Shown here: positions 1 through 6,766 of the stretch, in pieces
Numbering within the stretch: the stretch's first letter is position 1
Layout: each line of letters begins with the position of its first letter
Source of the DNA: Deltaproteobacteria bacterium
GTDB taxonomy: Bacteria; Myxococcota; UBA727; VGSZ01
NCBI GenBank assembly: GCA_016177705.1
Contig: JACOUT010000021.1
Location: forward strand, 1 to 49,424
DNA length: 49,424 bases
Direction of reading: 5' to 3'
The notes under the pieces: model-generated
Seen by the model: the letters and a program-made list of their open reading frames with translations, nothing else
Database searches by the model: none
Told to the model about the DNA's origin: nothing
Position numbers and translations under genes: made by a program

Positions 1-299
1 CCGGCGATCACCCCGAGCGGCCCGGCGGCGGCCGGCGCCGGCAGGCGACGGTGCGCCAGGCGCGCGAGGGCGTGCGGCACCAGGAAGGCACCGGCGGCGA
101 AGCCGACCACGGTGGCGGCGGCCAAGGCGCCGGTGAACTGCGCGCCGGCAGCGTCGCGCGACAACGCGAGCAGCCCGCCGACGGCGACCGGCGCGGCAAC
201 GCCCAGGCGCAGCGCCAGCCGCGGCGGCAGCCCCGCGGCCTCACGCACCGGCAGGCGGGGCCGCAGCTCCGCGAAGGCGTCGCGCGCGAGCGCCCTCAC
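1..299 (-). CDS. membrane protein of unknown function, C-terminus cut by window edge
   Basis: Reading the minus strand from a GTG at 299 gives an open frame that runs off the window (99 codons seen). The GTG overlaps the ftsB stop codon as GTGA (299-296), so the gene is probably translated by coupling with ftsB. The visible part has a charged N-terminus (about 30 residues), then two hydrophobic Ala/Val/Leu/Gly stretches (about residues 33-45 and 56-75) that could be membrane helices, followed by an Arg/Ala/Pro-rich loop. I do not recognise the family. Its place beside ftsB suggests, but does not show, an envelope or division role. The real frame was chosen because of the overlap and the coherent membrane-protein composition. 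Confidence 0.6.
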   Translation of the reverse strand, partial: MRALARDAFAELRPRLPVREAAGLPPRLALRLGVAAPVAVGGLLALSRDAAGAQFTGALAAATVVGFAAGAFLVPHALARLAHRRLPAPAAAGPLGVIA

Positions 300-601
300 C
301 GCGGGCCGCCCTCGGGGAGCAGCAGCACCACCTCGTCCTTCTTGACGTAGCCGAGCTGCTCGCGCGCCGCCTCCTCGACGACGCGCGGGTCGTCGCGCAG
401 CCGCTTGACCTCGTCGACCAGCGCGGCGTTGTGGCGCGTGGCTGCCTCGAGCTGGCTGTCGAGCTGGCGCTCCTCGTCCGTCAGCGCGAACCAGCGCGAC
501 AGCCCGGAAGGCGAGAGCGCGGTGTAGGCGCCCACCGCCAGGGCAGCGACGAGGGAGACGGCAAGCAACACGCGGGGCCGCATGGTGCCAACCGGTACCA
601 T
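296..601 (-). CDS. ftsB: FtsB/DivIC-family septum formation protein
   Basis: A 101-residue single-pass protein: short cytoplasmic N-terminus, one transmembrane helix (about residues 11-28), then a charged heptad-like coiled coil (about 42-72) and the typical FtsB tail in which an E-E-A-A-R-E-x-L-G-Y-V-K-K-D-E-V motif precedes a short hydrophobic strand. FtsB-family proteins bridge FtsL and FtsQ in the divisome. An ATG at 583 (residue 7) is an equally possible start, just before the hydrophobic helix; the ATG at 601 has a GAGG two bases upstream, which is too close to be convincing. The stop overlaps the start of the downstream gene as GTGA. Length and architecture match the family, so the call is fairly secure. 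Confidence 0.85.
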   Translation of the reverse strand: MVPVGTMRPRVLLAVSLVAALAVGAYTALSPSGLSRWFALTDEERQLDSQLEAATRHNAALVDEVKRLRDDPRVVEEAAREQLGYVKKDEVVLLLPEGGPR

Positions 602-670
602 GGCCTCGATCGATGCCGCAAATAACGTGTGAGCGCGATCGCCAAAGCTCGCGCCCGATCGTGCGGGCGG

Positions 671-687
671 GAGGGGCGGACCCCCTC
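671..687 (-). terminator. hairpin just after rpsR
   Basis: A perfect 6-bp inverted repeat (GAGGGG / CCCCTC, 5-nt loop) lies a few bases downstream of the rpsR stop on the minus strand. No T-run follows, so it is a terminator-like stem rather than a proven intrinsic terminator. Confidence 0.35.
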
Positions 688-692
688 AGCGC

Positions 693-968
693 TCAGGCGT
701 CGTGGTTGGTGAAGGGCAGCAGGCCGATCGCGCGCGCGCGCTTGACCGCCTTGGTCACCTTGCGCTGGTTCTTCGACGACAAGCCGGTGCGACGGCCCGG
801 CAGGATCTTGCCCTCGGGCGAGATGAAGCGGCGCATCAGCTCGGTGTTCTTGAAGTCGACCTCGACGCCCTTGTTCTGCAGGAAGTAGTCCTGCAGGCGG
901 CGGCGCGCCTGGTTGCGGGACTTCGTCGGAGCGGTGGCGGTGCTGGAGGGCGTGGTCGAGGTGGTCAT
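693..968 (-). CDS. rpsR: 30S ribosomal protein S18 (cysteine-free form)
   Basis: A 91-residue protein with the S18 core: an R-N-Q-A-R-R-R-L-Q-D-Y-F N-terminal part, V-D-F-K-N-T-E-L-M-R-R-F, then the very conserved G-K-I-L-P-x-R-R-T-G-L and K-x-Q-R-K-V-T-K-A-V-K-R-A-R segments and the L-L-P-F end. S18 sits on the 30S platform beside S6. The ATG at 968 is preceded by AAGGA at good spacing. There is no cysteine at all, so this is the zinc-independent (C-) type. It is monocistronic here, not beside rpsF, ssb or rplI, and has its own promoter (1040-1068). It could be a second S18 copy rather than the main one. Confidence 0.95.
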   Translation of the reverse strand: MTTSTTPSSTATAPTKSRNQARRRLQDYFLQNKGVEVDFKNTELMRRFISPEGKILPGRRTGLSSKNQRKVTKAVKRARAIGLLPFTNHDA

Positions 969-1039
969 CGAGCGGGATCCTTCGCCGGACGGCGGGCGGC
1001 GCCATGCGGCGCGACAGTGCAAAAGGGTGGCCGTGCGGA

Positions 1040-1068
1040 TCGGTAGCCGCTGGCGCGTCGCCTGGCAA
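1040..1068 (-). promoter_or_regulatory. sigma70-type promoter for rpsR
   Basis: On the minus strand TTGCCA (1068-1063), a 17-bp spacer and TACCGA (1045-1040). It would give a leader of about 65 nt before the rpsR ATG, which has its own Shine-Dalgarno. It stands back to back with the promoter at 1079-1107. Confidence 0.6.
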
Positions 1069-1078
1069 GCCCCCGTTT

Positions 1079-1107
1079 TTGCGGGTTTTCGTCGCCGTGC
1101 GTAGACT
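1079..1107 (+). promoter_or_regulatory. sigma70-type promoter for the sensor gene
   Basis: TTGCGG (1079-1084), a spacer of exactly 17 bp, and TAGACT (1102-1107). It drives the 1144-4253 gene pair. The TAG-type -10 box matches the other promoters in this window. Confidence 0.6.
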
Positions 1108-1143
1108 GCACCAGGGCGAGTGCCGCCCCGAGGTGCCGGGCGC

Positions 1144-2613
1144 GTGGCGAGAAACGGGCTGTTCGACCTGCGAGCGCGACCGCGCATCCCGCTGCCGGCC
1201 AAGCTCTTTCTCTCGTACCTGCTGCTGCTCGCGGTGGCAGCGCTGCCGACCTTCATCTACGTGCGCGCGCGCCTCGACAGCGACCTGATCGGCGACGCCA
1301 CCCAGGAGCTGTCGGGGGTGGCCCGACGGGGGGCCGCCGCCCTGCTCGAGCTGCCGGTGGCGGAGCGCCCCGGGCGCGCCCGCGACCTGGCGCTCATGAC
1401 CGGCGATCGCGTCACGCTGATCGCGGGCGGCGGCCAGGTGATCTACGACTCCGAGGTGCGCGACCTCGGCAGCCACGCCGACCGGCCCGAGGTGATCGCG
1501 GCGCTCGCAGGCAGCATCGGCACGGCGCAGCGCAAGAGCGAGTCGACCCACGCCGAGCTTATCTACGCAGCCGCGCGCCTCGGCGCCGCCGGCGACGATC
1601 TCGCCGTGCTGCGCGTGGCGCGCCCGCTGTCGCGCGTGCGCAGCGCCACCGCAGAGCTGACCGGCTTCGCGCGCAACGTGCAGGCGGCCGCCGTTTCGGT
1701 GGCGCTGTTGCTCTCGTTGGTCGCCGCCGCGCAGTTCGTGCGCCCGCTGCGGCGCGTGGTTGCCGCGGCGCAAGCGCTCGGCGGCGGCGATCTGGCGGCG
1801 CGGAGCGGCGTCGACGGCAACGACGAGGTGGGCGACGTCGGCCGCGTCATCGACTCGCTCGCCACCGAGATGCGCCGCCGCCTGGCCAACGCAGGCTCGG
1901 GCGACGCGGTGCTGGCGCAGCTCGTCGACGCGCTGCCGGTGCCCTGCGTGGTCTTCGAGGTGACCGGCGAGGTGCTGGCGCTGAACGGCGCCGCGCGCAC
2001 CGCGCTGCGCCTGGAGGGCCCAAATGCAAGCCGCCGCCTGAAGGAGCTGGCCTCCTCGCCCGAATTCGAGCGCGCGCTCGCCGTGGCCGAGGGCGACGGC
2101 GAGCCCGAGGCGCTCGACGTGCCGCTCGCCGACGGTGGCGCCATGCGCGCGCACGTGCACGTCTTGAAGCGACCGGGCACGGCGCCGCTCTACGTGCTGG
2201 TCGGCGTCGAGGCGCCGGTGGCGCTCGCCACCACGCTGCCGCCGGTCGACGCCGTGGTGCCGCGGCCCTTCCTCGAGGTGATGAGCGCCGCGCGCGGCGA
2301 GGCGGGCGCCGCGCTCGACAAGGCGGGGGTCGGCCTCGAGGTCAGCGACGCGCCTGGCGTGCTCGTCGCCGACGCCGCGGACCGCGTGCCGCGCGCGCTC
2401 GCGCTGGCGCTCGGCGGCTGCGCGCAGGCGCTGTCGGGGCGCGCGAGCACGCTGTGCGTCGACGTCAAGATCGAGGGCACCACCGTGCGCCTGGCCTTCG
2501 ACGGCGACCCCGGCAAAGACACGGTGGCGCAGATCCGCCCGCTGCTCGAGCCCATCGGCGGCGGCGTGTCGGTGCAGGGCGGGGAGGCCACGCTGTGGTT
2601 GCCCCGCGCCTGA
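1144..2613 (+). CDS. PhoR-like membrane sensor with degenerate kinase domain
   Basis: A 489-residue protein (GTG start; GAGG 10 nt upstream; an upstream in-frame GTG at 1120 is the alternative). Order: TM1 (about 21-42), periplasmic PhoR-like sensor segment (43-178, with a R-P-E-V-I-A-A-L-A-G-x-x-G-T-A type motif), TM2 (180-198), HAMP (198-245, with L-G-x-G-D-L-A-x-R and a D-E-V-G core), PAS-like domain (258-360), then about 120 residues that resemble an HATPase_c remnant ending L-E-P-I-G-G-G-V-S-V-Q-G-G. There is no H-box after the HAMP/PAS, and where an N-box L-x-x-N-A is expected the sequence has L-G-G-C-A. I therefore infer a sensor that no longer autophosphorylates. Its TGA overlaps the next ATG (TGATG at 2611-2615), so the two are co-translated. 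Confidence 0.75.
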   Translation: MARNGLFDLRARPRIPLPAKLFLSYLLLLAVAALPTFIYVRARLDSDLIGDATQELSGVARRGAAALLELPVAERPGRARDLALMTGDRVTLIAGGGQVIYDSEVRDLGSHADRPEVIAALAGSIGTAQRKSESTHAELIYAAARLGAAGDDLAVLRVARPLSRVRSATAELTGFARNVQAAAVSVALLLSLVAAAQFVRPLRRVVAAAQALGGGDLAARSGVDGNDEVGDVGRVIDSLATEMRRRLANAGSGDAVLAQLVDALPVPCVVFEVTGEVLALNGAARTALRLEGPNASRRLKELASSPEFERALAVAEGDGEPEALDVPLADGGAMRAHVHVLKRPGTAPLYVLVGVEAPVALATTLPPVDAVVPRPFLEVMSAARGEAGAALDKAGVGLEVSDAPGVLVADAADRVPRALALALGGCAQALSGRASTLCVDVKIEGTTVRLAFDGDPGKDTVAQIRPLLEPIGGGVSVQGGEATLWLPRA

Positions 2614-4253
2614 TGGTCGAGCCCGTGTCGGGCGAGCACACGCCGCCCTCTGGCCTGCAGCGCCTGGTGCGGCCCGGCGACCCGGCGCCCGAGCTGGCGG
2701 CGCGCGATCGGCGCACGCTCGAGCTGCGCCAGTTCTTCCAGCTTCCACGGAAGGTGGGCCAGGACAAGTCCTACGAGACGCGGCTGTGGCTCTACTTCCC
2801 GCGCGGCTTCGGCATCACCGGCCAGTCGTGGGGCAACGAAGCCTTCTATCGCGACGCCAGCGTCTACATGCGGCTGCACGCGCCGAGCTTGACCTTGCGC
2901 GAGCTGGCCGACCTCGAGCACCCGACCAGCCCGGCCAGCGTGCTGCGCCGCGAGCTGCCCGGCCTGCTCGACGAGCAGGCGCCCTCGGCCTCGTCGCTCG
3001 AGACCCTGGCCAAGAGCCTCGGCGCCGAGCTGGCCGATGCCGCCACGGTGGCGACGCGCTCGTTCGCGTCGCGGCTACGCGCGCTCGAGCGCCCCGATCC
3101 TGCCGGCGTGCTGGTGCTCGAGCTCAACACGCTCTGTGCCGACATGCTGCGCGCGCTCGCCGCCGTGCGCCGCGTGCGCGCCAAGGCGCGTGCCTTCCGC
3201 ACGGTGGCGCCCTCGAGCTTGATCCCCTCGCTCGCCTTCGCCGAGGAGTACGCCGGCGCCGTGGTCGACGAGCGCCTCGCCGAGCTGGCCCGCGTCATCG
3301 ATGAGCTGCCGCATTTGCGCGACGGGCAGGGCACGGCGGTGCGCATGCGCCTGGTCCTGGCCAAGTGCGCCGAAGAGGTGGTGCGCCGCCGCGTCGAGCA
3401 GGGCTTCCCTACGCCGGCCGGCGACGCGCCCGAGTACTTCACCTACCGCACCGGCATCTTGAAGAAGGAGTTGCAGCGCGCGCTCTACGTCGACACACGC
3501 GCGTCCACCCGCGATCCGTTCTTCAGGAACAGCGCCGCCATGGTAGCCGCCGGCCTCGCCGCCACCTGGGCCACGCTGGCGCAGGTGCCGCTGATCTCGG
3601 GCGGGCTCACCGCCGGACAGAGCTTCTTGTTCATCTCGCTCGCGGTGGGCGCCTACGTCTTGAAGGATCGCATCAAGGAGTGGGTGCGCCTCGCCTTGTC
3701 GCGACGCTGGCTGCGCTGGGATCACGACCGCCACGTCGTCGGCGACGCGCTGGCACCCGCGGGCCTGGGCAGCTTCGGCGGTCGCGCGCAGGAGCGCGCG
3801 CGCTGGGTGGAGCCCGACGACATCCCCGAGGAGGTGCGCTCACTGCGCGCGCGCCACCGCACCGTGCGCGGCGTGGCGCCCGAGCTCGAGCACGTGCTCG
3901 AGTATCAGCGCGTGGTGCGCTTCGAGGCGGGCCCGAGCGCGGTGCCCGAGGGCTTCGGCGTGCAGGAGCTGTTTCGCCTGTCGCTCGACGAGATCTTGAA
4001 GCGGCTCGACGATCCCGTCGACGAGGTCAGCTACTTCGACCAGCGCAGCGGCACCTTCGCCACCACGGGCATGCCCAAGGTCTATCACCTGAACGCCATC
4101 GCGCTGTGCGTCGATCAGACGAGCGACCGGCGCGCGCTCATGCGCTGGCGCGTCGTCGTCAACCAAGACGGCATCGTCCACATCGATCCCATCGTGGCGC
4201 GCCGGCGCGATCAGTCGGGCGCGGCCAGCTCGCTCGCGCCTGCGTCGGCTTGA
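2613..4253 (+). CDS. 546-residue membrane protein of unknown function, coupled to the sensor
   Basis: The ATG at 2613 overlaps the stop codon of the sensor gene, which fixes the start. A long N-terminal cytoplasmic part (about 300 residues, alpha-helical, with many Leu-Arg-Ala-Glu runs at 120-260 suggesting helical bundles) is followed by two adjacent hydrophobic helices (about 306-327 and 334-352, a hairpin) and a C-terminal soluble region of about 190 residues with the ending V-V-N-Q-D-G-I-V-H-I-D-P-I-V. I do not recognise a family and see no catalytic motif. The tight coupling suggests it works with the degenerate sensor, perhaps as its output or partner; this is inference from context only. 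Confidence 0.7.
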   Translation: MVEPVSGEHTPPSGLQRLVRPGDPAPELAARDRRTLELRQFFQLPRKVGQDKSYETRLWLYFPRGFGITGQSWGNEAFYRDASVYMRLHAPSLTLRELADLEHPTSPASVLRRELPGLLDEQAPSASSLETLAKSLGAELADAATVATRSFASRLRALERPDPAGVLVLELNTLCADMLRALAAVRRVRAKARAFRTVAPSSLIPSLAFAEEYAGAVVDERLAELARVIDELPHLRDGQGTAVRMRLVLAKCAEEVVRRRVEQGFPTPAGDAPEYFTYRTGILKKELQRALYVDTRASTRDPFFRNSAAMVAAGLAATWATLAQVPLISGGLTAGQSFLFISLAVGAYVLKDRIKEWVRLALSRRWLRWDHDRHVVGDALAPAGLGSFGGRAQERARWVEPDDIPEEVRSLRARHRTVRGVAPELEHVLEYQRVVRFEAGPSAVPEGFGVQELFRLSLDEILKRLDDPVDEVSYFDQRSGTFATTGMPKVYHLNAIALCVDQTSDRRALMRWRVVVNQDGIVHIDPIVARRRDQSGAASSLAPASA

Positions 4254-4297
4254 GCCGTTGCGCGTCGCACCCACCCTCGTACTGTGGCACGTGCGCC

Positions 4298-5326
4298 ATG
4301 CGATCCCGCCTGCTCCCCTGGCTCACCGTGCTGCCGATGGCCGCCGCGGCGGTCTGCTGCGCGCCGTCCGTCGAGGACAACCCACCCGAGCCGCCCGACC
4401 CTGACGAGCGCTTCTTTGGTGCGGAGCCCTGCCCCGCGCCGCCCGAGGGCGTGGCCATCGAGGAGAGCGCGGCGTTCACGGCGGGTGGTGCGCCGCGCCC
4501 GCTGCTCGTGCTGATGGGCGGCGGCCCCGAGGTGGACAGCGCAGCCATCCGCTTCGCCGAGGCCGCGCAGGGTGGCGACCTGCTCGTGCTGCGCGCTACC
4601 GGCTCCACCTCGAGCTACACGAGCTGGTTCGCCGAGGAGCTGGCGCTCGAGCCGCGTCCTGGTGCCGTCGCCACGGTGCTCATCGAGGACCCGGGCGCGG
4701 GCGCAGACGACGCGGTGCTGTGCCGCGTTGCGCGCGCTGACGCGCTTTGGCTCGCGGGCGGCGACCAGCGCGACTACCTGCTGGGGTGGCCCGCCGCGCT
4801 GCACCAGTCGTTCGCGCGGGCCATCGCGCGGGGCGTCGCCGTCGGTGGCACCAGCGCGGGCGCCATGAGCCTGTCCGAGCATGCCTTCGACGCCGCCTTC
4901 GATAGCGTCGACTCCGCGAACGCGATGGCCGCCCCCCTCGACGATGTGGTGTCACTGTCGCCCTCGCCGCTCGCGGCGCCGGCGTTGGCCGGCTTCCTCG
5001 TCGACACGCACTTCGACGCGCGCGCTCGCCTCGGGCGCTTGGTCACCTTCCTCGCCCGCGCGGCGCACGACGGCACCAGCGTGACCGGCCTCGGTCTCGA
5101 CGAGGAGACCGCGCTGGTCATCGCGGATGGCCGCGTGGAGGTGAGCGGCGCGGCCGATGCGTGGCTGGTGTCGCTCGACGAGGCGCCGCTGCTCGCCGAG
5201 GGCGTTGCGCTCGACGCACTCGCGCACGTCGCGCCGCTGTCACGCCAGAGCGCGTGGCCACCTTTGGTCGGTGCCGAAGCGCCCGGCGCGCGGGCCTTCG
5301 TGGTGGTGGACGGCGTCGCACAGTGA
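4298..5326 (+). CDS. secreted cyanophycinase-like serine peptidase (family S51), probable lipoprotein
   Basis: A 342-residue protein with an N-terminal signal (hydrophobic 5-19, cysteines at 20 and 21, an imperfect lipobox) and a Pro-rich linker. The core matches peptidase S51/cyanophycinase: W-L-A-G-G-D-Q-R-D-Y-L at 151-161, the nucleophile motif G-G-T-S-A-G-A (Ser186) and D-T-H-F-D-A-R-A-R-L-G-R-L at 236-248, which corresponds to the conserved D-x-H-F-x-x-R-x-R-x-x-R-L of the family. Cyanophycinases hydrolyse the beta-Asp-Arg bonds of cyanophycin; related S51 members cleave other dipeptides. No cyanophycin synthetase is in the window. The signal sequence implies action outside the cytoplasm, on external polymer or peptide. 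Confidence 0.8.
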   Translation: MRSRLLPWLTVLPMAAAAVCCAPSVEDNPPEPPDPDERFFGAEPCPAPPEGVAIEESAAFTAGGAPRPLLVLMGGGPEVDSAAIRFAEAAQGGDLLVLRATGSTSSYTSWFAEELALEPRPGAVATVLIEDPGAGADDAVLCRVARADALWLAGGDQRDYLLGWPAALHQSFARAIARGVAVGGTSAGAMSLSEHAFDAAFDSVDSANAMAAPLDDVVSLSPSPLAAPALAGFLVDTHFDARARLGRLVTFLARAAHDGTSVTGLGLDEETALVIADGRVEVSGAADAWLVSLDEAPLLAEGVALDALAHVAPLSRQSAWPPLVGAEAPGARAFVVVDGVAQ

Positions 5327-5377
5327 ACATCTCCGGACGTTCCGAACATGCATGACGGTTCGCCTAGCGCTGAGCCA

Positions 5378-5743
5378 GTGCGCCTCTCGCGGACCCTGTT
5401 CCTCGCCGGCCTGGTCGCCGCCGTCGGGCTGCTGCGCCTCGGCGGCGATCTGCTCACCGACATCGACCCGACCTGGGCATGGCAGCTCGACGAGTCGCCG
5501 CTCCGCTGCCTCATCGTGCGCGTGACCGACGGCTCGCTGATCGGCGACCTGAACGTGCAGTTCTTCAAGGAGCTCGGATGTTCCGGACGATCAGCCCTTG
5601 CTGCGCGGGACGCCGAGCGGCGAGCCGCTGCCCGCGCCGACACCCTGCGGTGGCAGCGTCTGCGTCGACGGCGGCGGCGCTCCCCGAGGTTCCGCCGTGG
5701 CCGCGCCGTCAAGGGCGGCGAGCAGCGCGACGAAGCGCAGTAG
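5378..5743 (+). CDS. small membrane-anchored protein, C-terminal part uncertain
   Basis: From the GTG at 5378 the frame gives a hydrophobic N-terminus (about residues 4-20, signal or anchor) and then a plausible domain (D-P-T-W-A-W-Q-L-D, then L-R-C-L-I-V-R-V-T-D-G-S-L-I-G-D-L-N-V). A TAGCGC box lies exactly 7 nt upstream of this GTG, the spacing seen at many other starts here. After about residue 70 the composition turns Arg-rich and looks like read-through antisense to the convergent gene at 5591-6322. In a neighbouring frame the DNA from about 5586 reads a more natural Pro/Gly-rich tail, so a one-base frameshift or early truncation is possible. Function unknown. Confidence 0.4.
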   Translation: MRLSRTLFLAGLVAAVGLLRLGGDLLTDIDPTWAWQLDESPLRCLIVRVTDGSLIGDLNVQFFKELGCSGRSALAARDAERRAAARADTLRWQRLRRRRRRSPRFRRGRAVKGGEQRDEAQ

Positions 5744-6322
5744 CAGCGCCTTCGCCGTCACCGGCTGCAAGTCTCTACGCGGCAGCGCGCACTCGACCAT
5801 GCCGTCCTCTTCCAGCACGAACCGCGTGGCGTGGTCCTCGCGAAAGAGCGCGACCAGCGCCGCGCGCGCCGCGGCGTCGTCGAACAGACCGCGGATGACG
5901 TCGGGATCGCTGCCGCGAAGCTCGAGCAATCGATCGACCTCACTGTCGTGCCCGACGTGAACGTCGGCGACACCGACCTGCTCGCGCAACCTGCCGAGCA
6001 TGCCTTCGGGCGAGATCTCCATGGTCGTGCGCTTGCCGAGCGCAACGCAGCGACCAGCGAGCAGCCATTCTTTGCGCGCGTTGGTCGTCTCCGCGCTGGC
6101 GAAGCGGTGCTTCGGTTGTCGCGTGGTCAGGCGCAGCAAGAAGCGGCGGTTCCGATCGAACGACTCCTGGAGCTCGGCGCTGACGTCCTCATCGTGATCG
6201 AACGCGCTGCGGAAGCCGGCCAGCCCCGTGTTTCGTAATGCGCTCGCCGTCGCGAGCGCGACAGCCACGCCGCCGACCAAGAGCCACCCGATGGTGACGG
6301 GTTCGGGCACGGCTGCCAGCAT
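5591..6322 (-). CDS. membrane-anchored hypothetical protein
   Basis: A 243-residue protein. It begins with a short leader and one transmembrane helix (about residues 10-28, Trp-Leu-Leu-Val-Gly-Gly-rich), then a soluble domain of about 180 residues rich in charged residues (for example E-L-Q-E-S-F-D-R-N-R-R-F-L-L-R and V-A-D-V-H-V-G-H-D-S-E-V-D-R-L-L-E-L) and ends in a Pro/Gly/Ser tail. The ATG is preceded by AAGGG, but only about 3 nt away. I do not recognise the family. Its 3' end overlaps the convergent frame at 5378-5743 by about 150 nt. The soluble domain has the codon bias of its neighbours and few long competing frames, so I think it is real; the tail is less certain. Confidence 0.55.
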   Translation of the reverse strand: MLAAVPEPVTIGWLLVGGVAVALATASALRNTGLAGFRSAFDHDEDVSAELQESFDRNRRFLLRLTTRQPKHRFASAETTNARKEWLLAGRCVALGKRTTMEISPEGMLGRLREQVGVADVHVGHDSEVDRLLELRGSDPDVIRGLFDDAAARAALVALFREDHATRFVLEEDGMVECALPRRDLQPVTAKALLLRFVALLAALDGAATAEPRGAPPPSTQTLPPQGVGAGSGSPLGVPRSKG

Positions 6323-6766
6323 GCCCTTGGCACGCCGGCCTGCGCGGATCCGGCCGTGCGCACCTGCTGCGGTGTCTGGCCGGGCGTCCGCGCGGGTTGT
6401 GCCAGATCTGGATCCGATCCGACCTGCTCGCTCCCGCCTCGGTTGGGGGCACGATCCCGCCGCCGCATACGGACGCCGTAGAAACCCGCCGAACGGGCGG
6501 TCGCCCGCTTATCGGTCGTTTGACCGATACGACGATCGGCTGGTGAGCGAAACCTACATGTGGGCCTGACCGAAACCCTATCCAAGCAGCCGTTTTTTCA
6601 TTGGACATACATCGGACCACATCGAGTGTAGGAGCGTGTAGGAGCCTGGAATCATTGGAGATTGTGCGGCGGATCACCGTTGTCAGGCGCAATTCGGCCC
6701 CCTACAAAGGGCGCGGATTTCCTCCGGTTCACGACGGTTCCCCACGCCACTCTTGAGGTGACGCAG
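6323..6766. other. divergent intergenic region with hairpins and tandem repeat
   Basis: No convincing gene. It holds two adjacent hairpins: CGGGC/GCCCG with a 4-nt loop (6494-6507) and a perfect 8-bp inverted repeat TATCGGTC/GACCGATA with loop GTTT (6510-6529). A 10-bp tandem direct repeat GTGTAGGAGC lies at 6626-6635 and 6636-6645. The stretch from about 6575 to 6670 is noticeably richer in A+T than the rest of the window. The promoter at 6680-6708 follows. Confidence 0.6.
6680..6708 (+). promoter_or_regulatory. sigma70-type promoter for the ASH/PKD lipoprotein
   Basis: TTGTCA (6680-6685), 17-bp spacer, TACAAA (6703-6708): the best match to the sigma70 consensus in the window. The predicted start point near 6715 leaves a leader of about 50 nt with a GAGGTG Shine-Dalgarno before the ATG at 6767. 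Confidence 0.65.

Noticed and set aside
481..2748. Long minus-strand open frame (755 codons) opposite the sensor gene
   Set aside because: It is an Arg/Ala/His-rich shadow of the plus-strand gene; composition is unlike a real protein and it crosses rpsR and ftsB in the wrong frame.
6230..6322. PEP-CTERM-like V-P-E-P motif with hydrophobic helix in the 5591-6322 gene
   Set aside because: It is at the N-terminus, not the C-terminus, and lacks the terminal Arg cluster, so it is just a membrane anchor.
6127..6692. Small overlapping frames on both strands in the 6323-6766 spacer
   Set aside because: Arg/Pro-rich, no start signals, and they overlap the clear promoter and hairpins.
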